From: Njordibacter sp905182035
Lineage (GTDB): Bacteria; Pseudomonadota; Gammaproteobacteria; Pseudomonadales; Balneatricaceae
Assembly: GCF_047730075.1 (NCBI RefSeq)
Contig: NZ_CP159831.1
Span: 248,001-312,000 of the forward strand
DNA: 64,000 nt
Direction of reading: 5' to 3'
In this document: positions 63,461-64,000 of the stretch, piece by piece
Layout of the letters: the number at the start of each line of letters is the position of its first letter
Position numbering within the stretch: position 1 is the stretch's first letter
The notes under the pieces: model-generated
The model's database searches: none
Told to the model about the DNA's origin: nothing
Seen by the model: the letters and a program-made list of their open reading frames with translations, nothing else
Position numbers and translations under genes: made by a program

Positions 63461-64000
63461 ATGCATAAAACCAAACGCATTGCGATTAATGGTTATGGTC
63501 GCATTGGTCGTGCAGTGCTGCGCGCCATTGTAGAACGCGACCTGCAGCATCAATTGCAAATAGTAGCTATTAATGACTTAGGTATTGCCGAATCCGTGGT
63601 TTATGAAACACGTTATGATTCGGTGCATGGTGCTTTTCCTGCTACGGTAGAAGCCACTGACCGAGGCATGCAGGTTGTTTCGGGCGATGCCGTCAATGAT
63701 ATTGACTTGCTACAAGTTGGCGATGCAACGGCTCTGCCTTGGGGTGATTTAGGCATTGATCTAGTGTTGGAATGTTCTGGTAAGATGAGCGACCGTAAGC
63801 TTTCTGAACAGCACTTAATGTCTGGTGCCAGCAAAGTATTGATTGGTGCCGCAGCTGGCACCGATGTGGATCTTACGGTGGTTTATGGCATTAACCATGA
63901 TCAGATTAAACCGTGGCATCGGATCGTTTCCAATGCCTCTTGCACCACCAATTGTATGGCACCGGTACTCAAACCATTAAATGATTCCATAGGTATTGAA
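63461..64000 (+). CDS. epd: Erythrose-4-phosphate / glyceraldehyde-3-phosphate dehydrogenase (partial)
   Basis: The first 180 codons of a GAPDH-family enzyme, cut by the window end. They include the NAD motif IAINGYGRIGRAVLRAI and the catalytic-cysteine motif SNASCTTNC near residue 153. The TVVYGIN and HRIVSNASCTTNC context, and the position behind tktA, favour Epd (4-phosphoerythronate for pyridoxal phosphate synthesis). A glycolytic GapA role cannot be excluded without the C-terminal half. Confidence 0.9.
   Translation, partial: MHKTKRIAINGYGRIGRAVLRAIVERDLQHQLQIVAINDLGIAESVVYETRYDSVHGAFPATVEATDRGMQVVSGDAVNDIDLLQVGDATALPWGDLGIDLVLECSGKMSDRKLSEQHLMSGASKVLIGAAAGTDVDLTVVYGINHDQIKPWHRIVSNASCTTNCMAPVLKPLNDSIGIE

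Overview
The window is a densely packed stretch of a gammaproteobacterial chromosome with moderate GC. The gene content fits a marine Pseudomonadales/Oceanospirillales-type organism. Pointers are ftsE-ftsX-ftsY with rpoH, a pyrR-pyrB-pyrC' operon with a degenerate dihydroorotase, a two-subunit arginine succinyltransferase with an AraC-type ArgR-like regulator, large 180 kDa-class NAD-glutamate dehydrogenase, and the rsmE-gshB-yqgE-ruvX group. I cannot name the genus. Spacing is tight: convergent genes end 1-21 nt apart, and dxs and ribA overlap tail to tail. No rRNA, tRNA, CRISPR array, insertion sequence or prophage was recognised.

Layout. 1-4.8 kb: rpoH, ftsX, ftsE, ftsY (minus) and rsmD (plus). 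4.8-18.5 kb: arginine/glutamate catabolism (gdhB, astC, an M20 hydrolase where astE might be expected, astA alpha and beta, astD, astB), with a divergent ArgR-like regulator and marC. 19.1-32.3 kb: a catabolic island. Its minus-strand arm encodes an RraA-type aldolase, alpha/beta hydrolase, double cupin, SnoaL/NTF2-like proteins, LacI regulator, HisD-like dehydrogenase and ABC ATPase. Its plus-strand arm encodes a sugar-type solute-binding protein, two permeases and a fourth SnoaL-like protein. The two arms diverge from a 374-bp region carrying three LacI-type operator-like palindromes. The substrate is unknown, and this is the best candidate here for an undescribed system. 32.5-41.5 kb: sdaA with a GntR-type operator, XRE-cupin regulator, rdgB, hemW, DUF4426 protein, a decayed SDR gene, yggT, xseB-ispA-dxs and ribA. 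41.7-45 kb: ettA, proC, yggS. 45.3-49 kb: an amino-acid ABC ATPase, a deletion remnant of its permease, and a three-component flavin/iron-sulfur dehydrogenase of the HcnABC/opine oxidase/D-hydroxyproline dehydrogenase type. 49-56.5 kb: an unusual HTH-receiver protein, the pyr operon, ruvX, yqgE, gshB, rsmE, metK. 56.9-61 kb: DksA-like protein, methyltransferase, DapA-like lyase and a trimethylamine dehydrogenase-type flavoenzyme. 61.4-64 kb: tktA and the start of epd/gap, cut by the window end.

How the genes work together. Arginine is taken through the succinyltransferase pathway to glutamate and then by GdhB to 2-oxoglutarate, probably under the ArgR-like regulator. The 46-49 kb dehydrogenase trio and the 58-61 kb DapA/TMADH-like pair look like further routes for imino acids, opines or N-methylated compounds. 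The LacI island imports a small organic solute and probably oxidises and cleaves it. Functions of core genes rest on clear motifs. Substrates of the accessory enzymes are inference.
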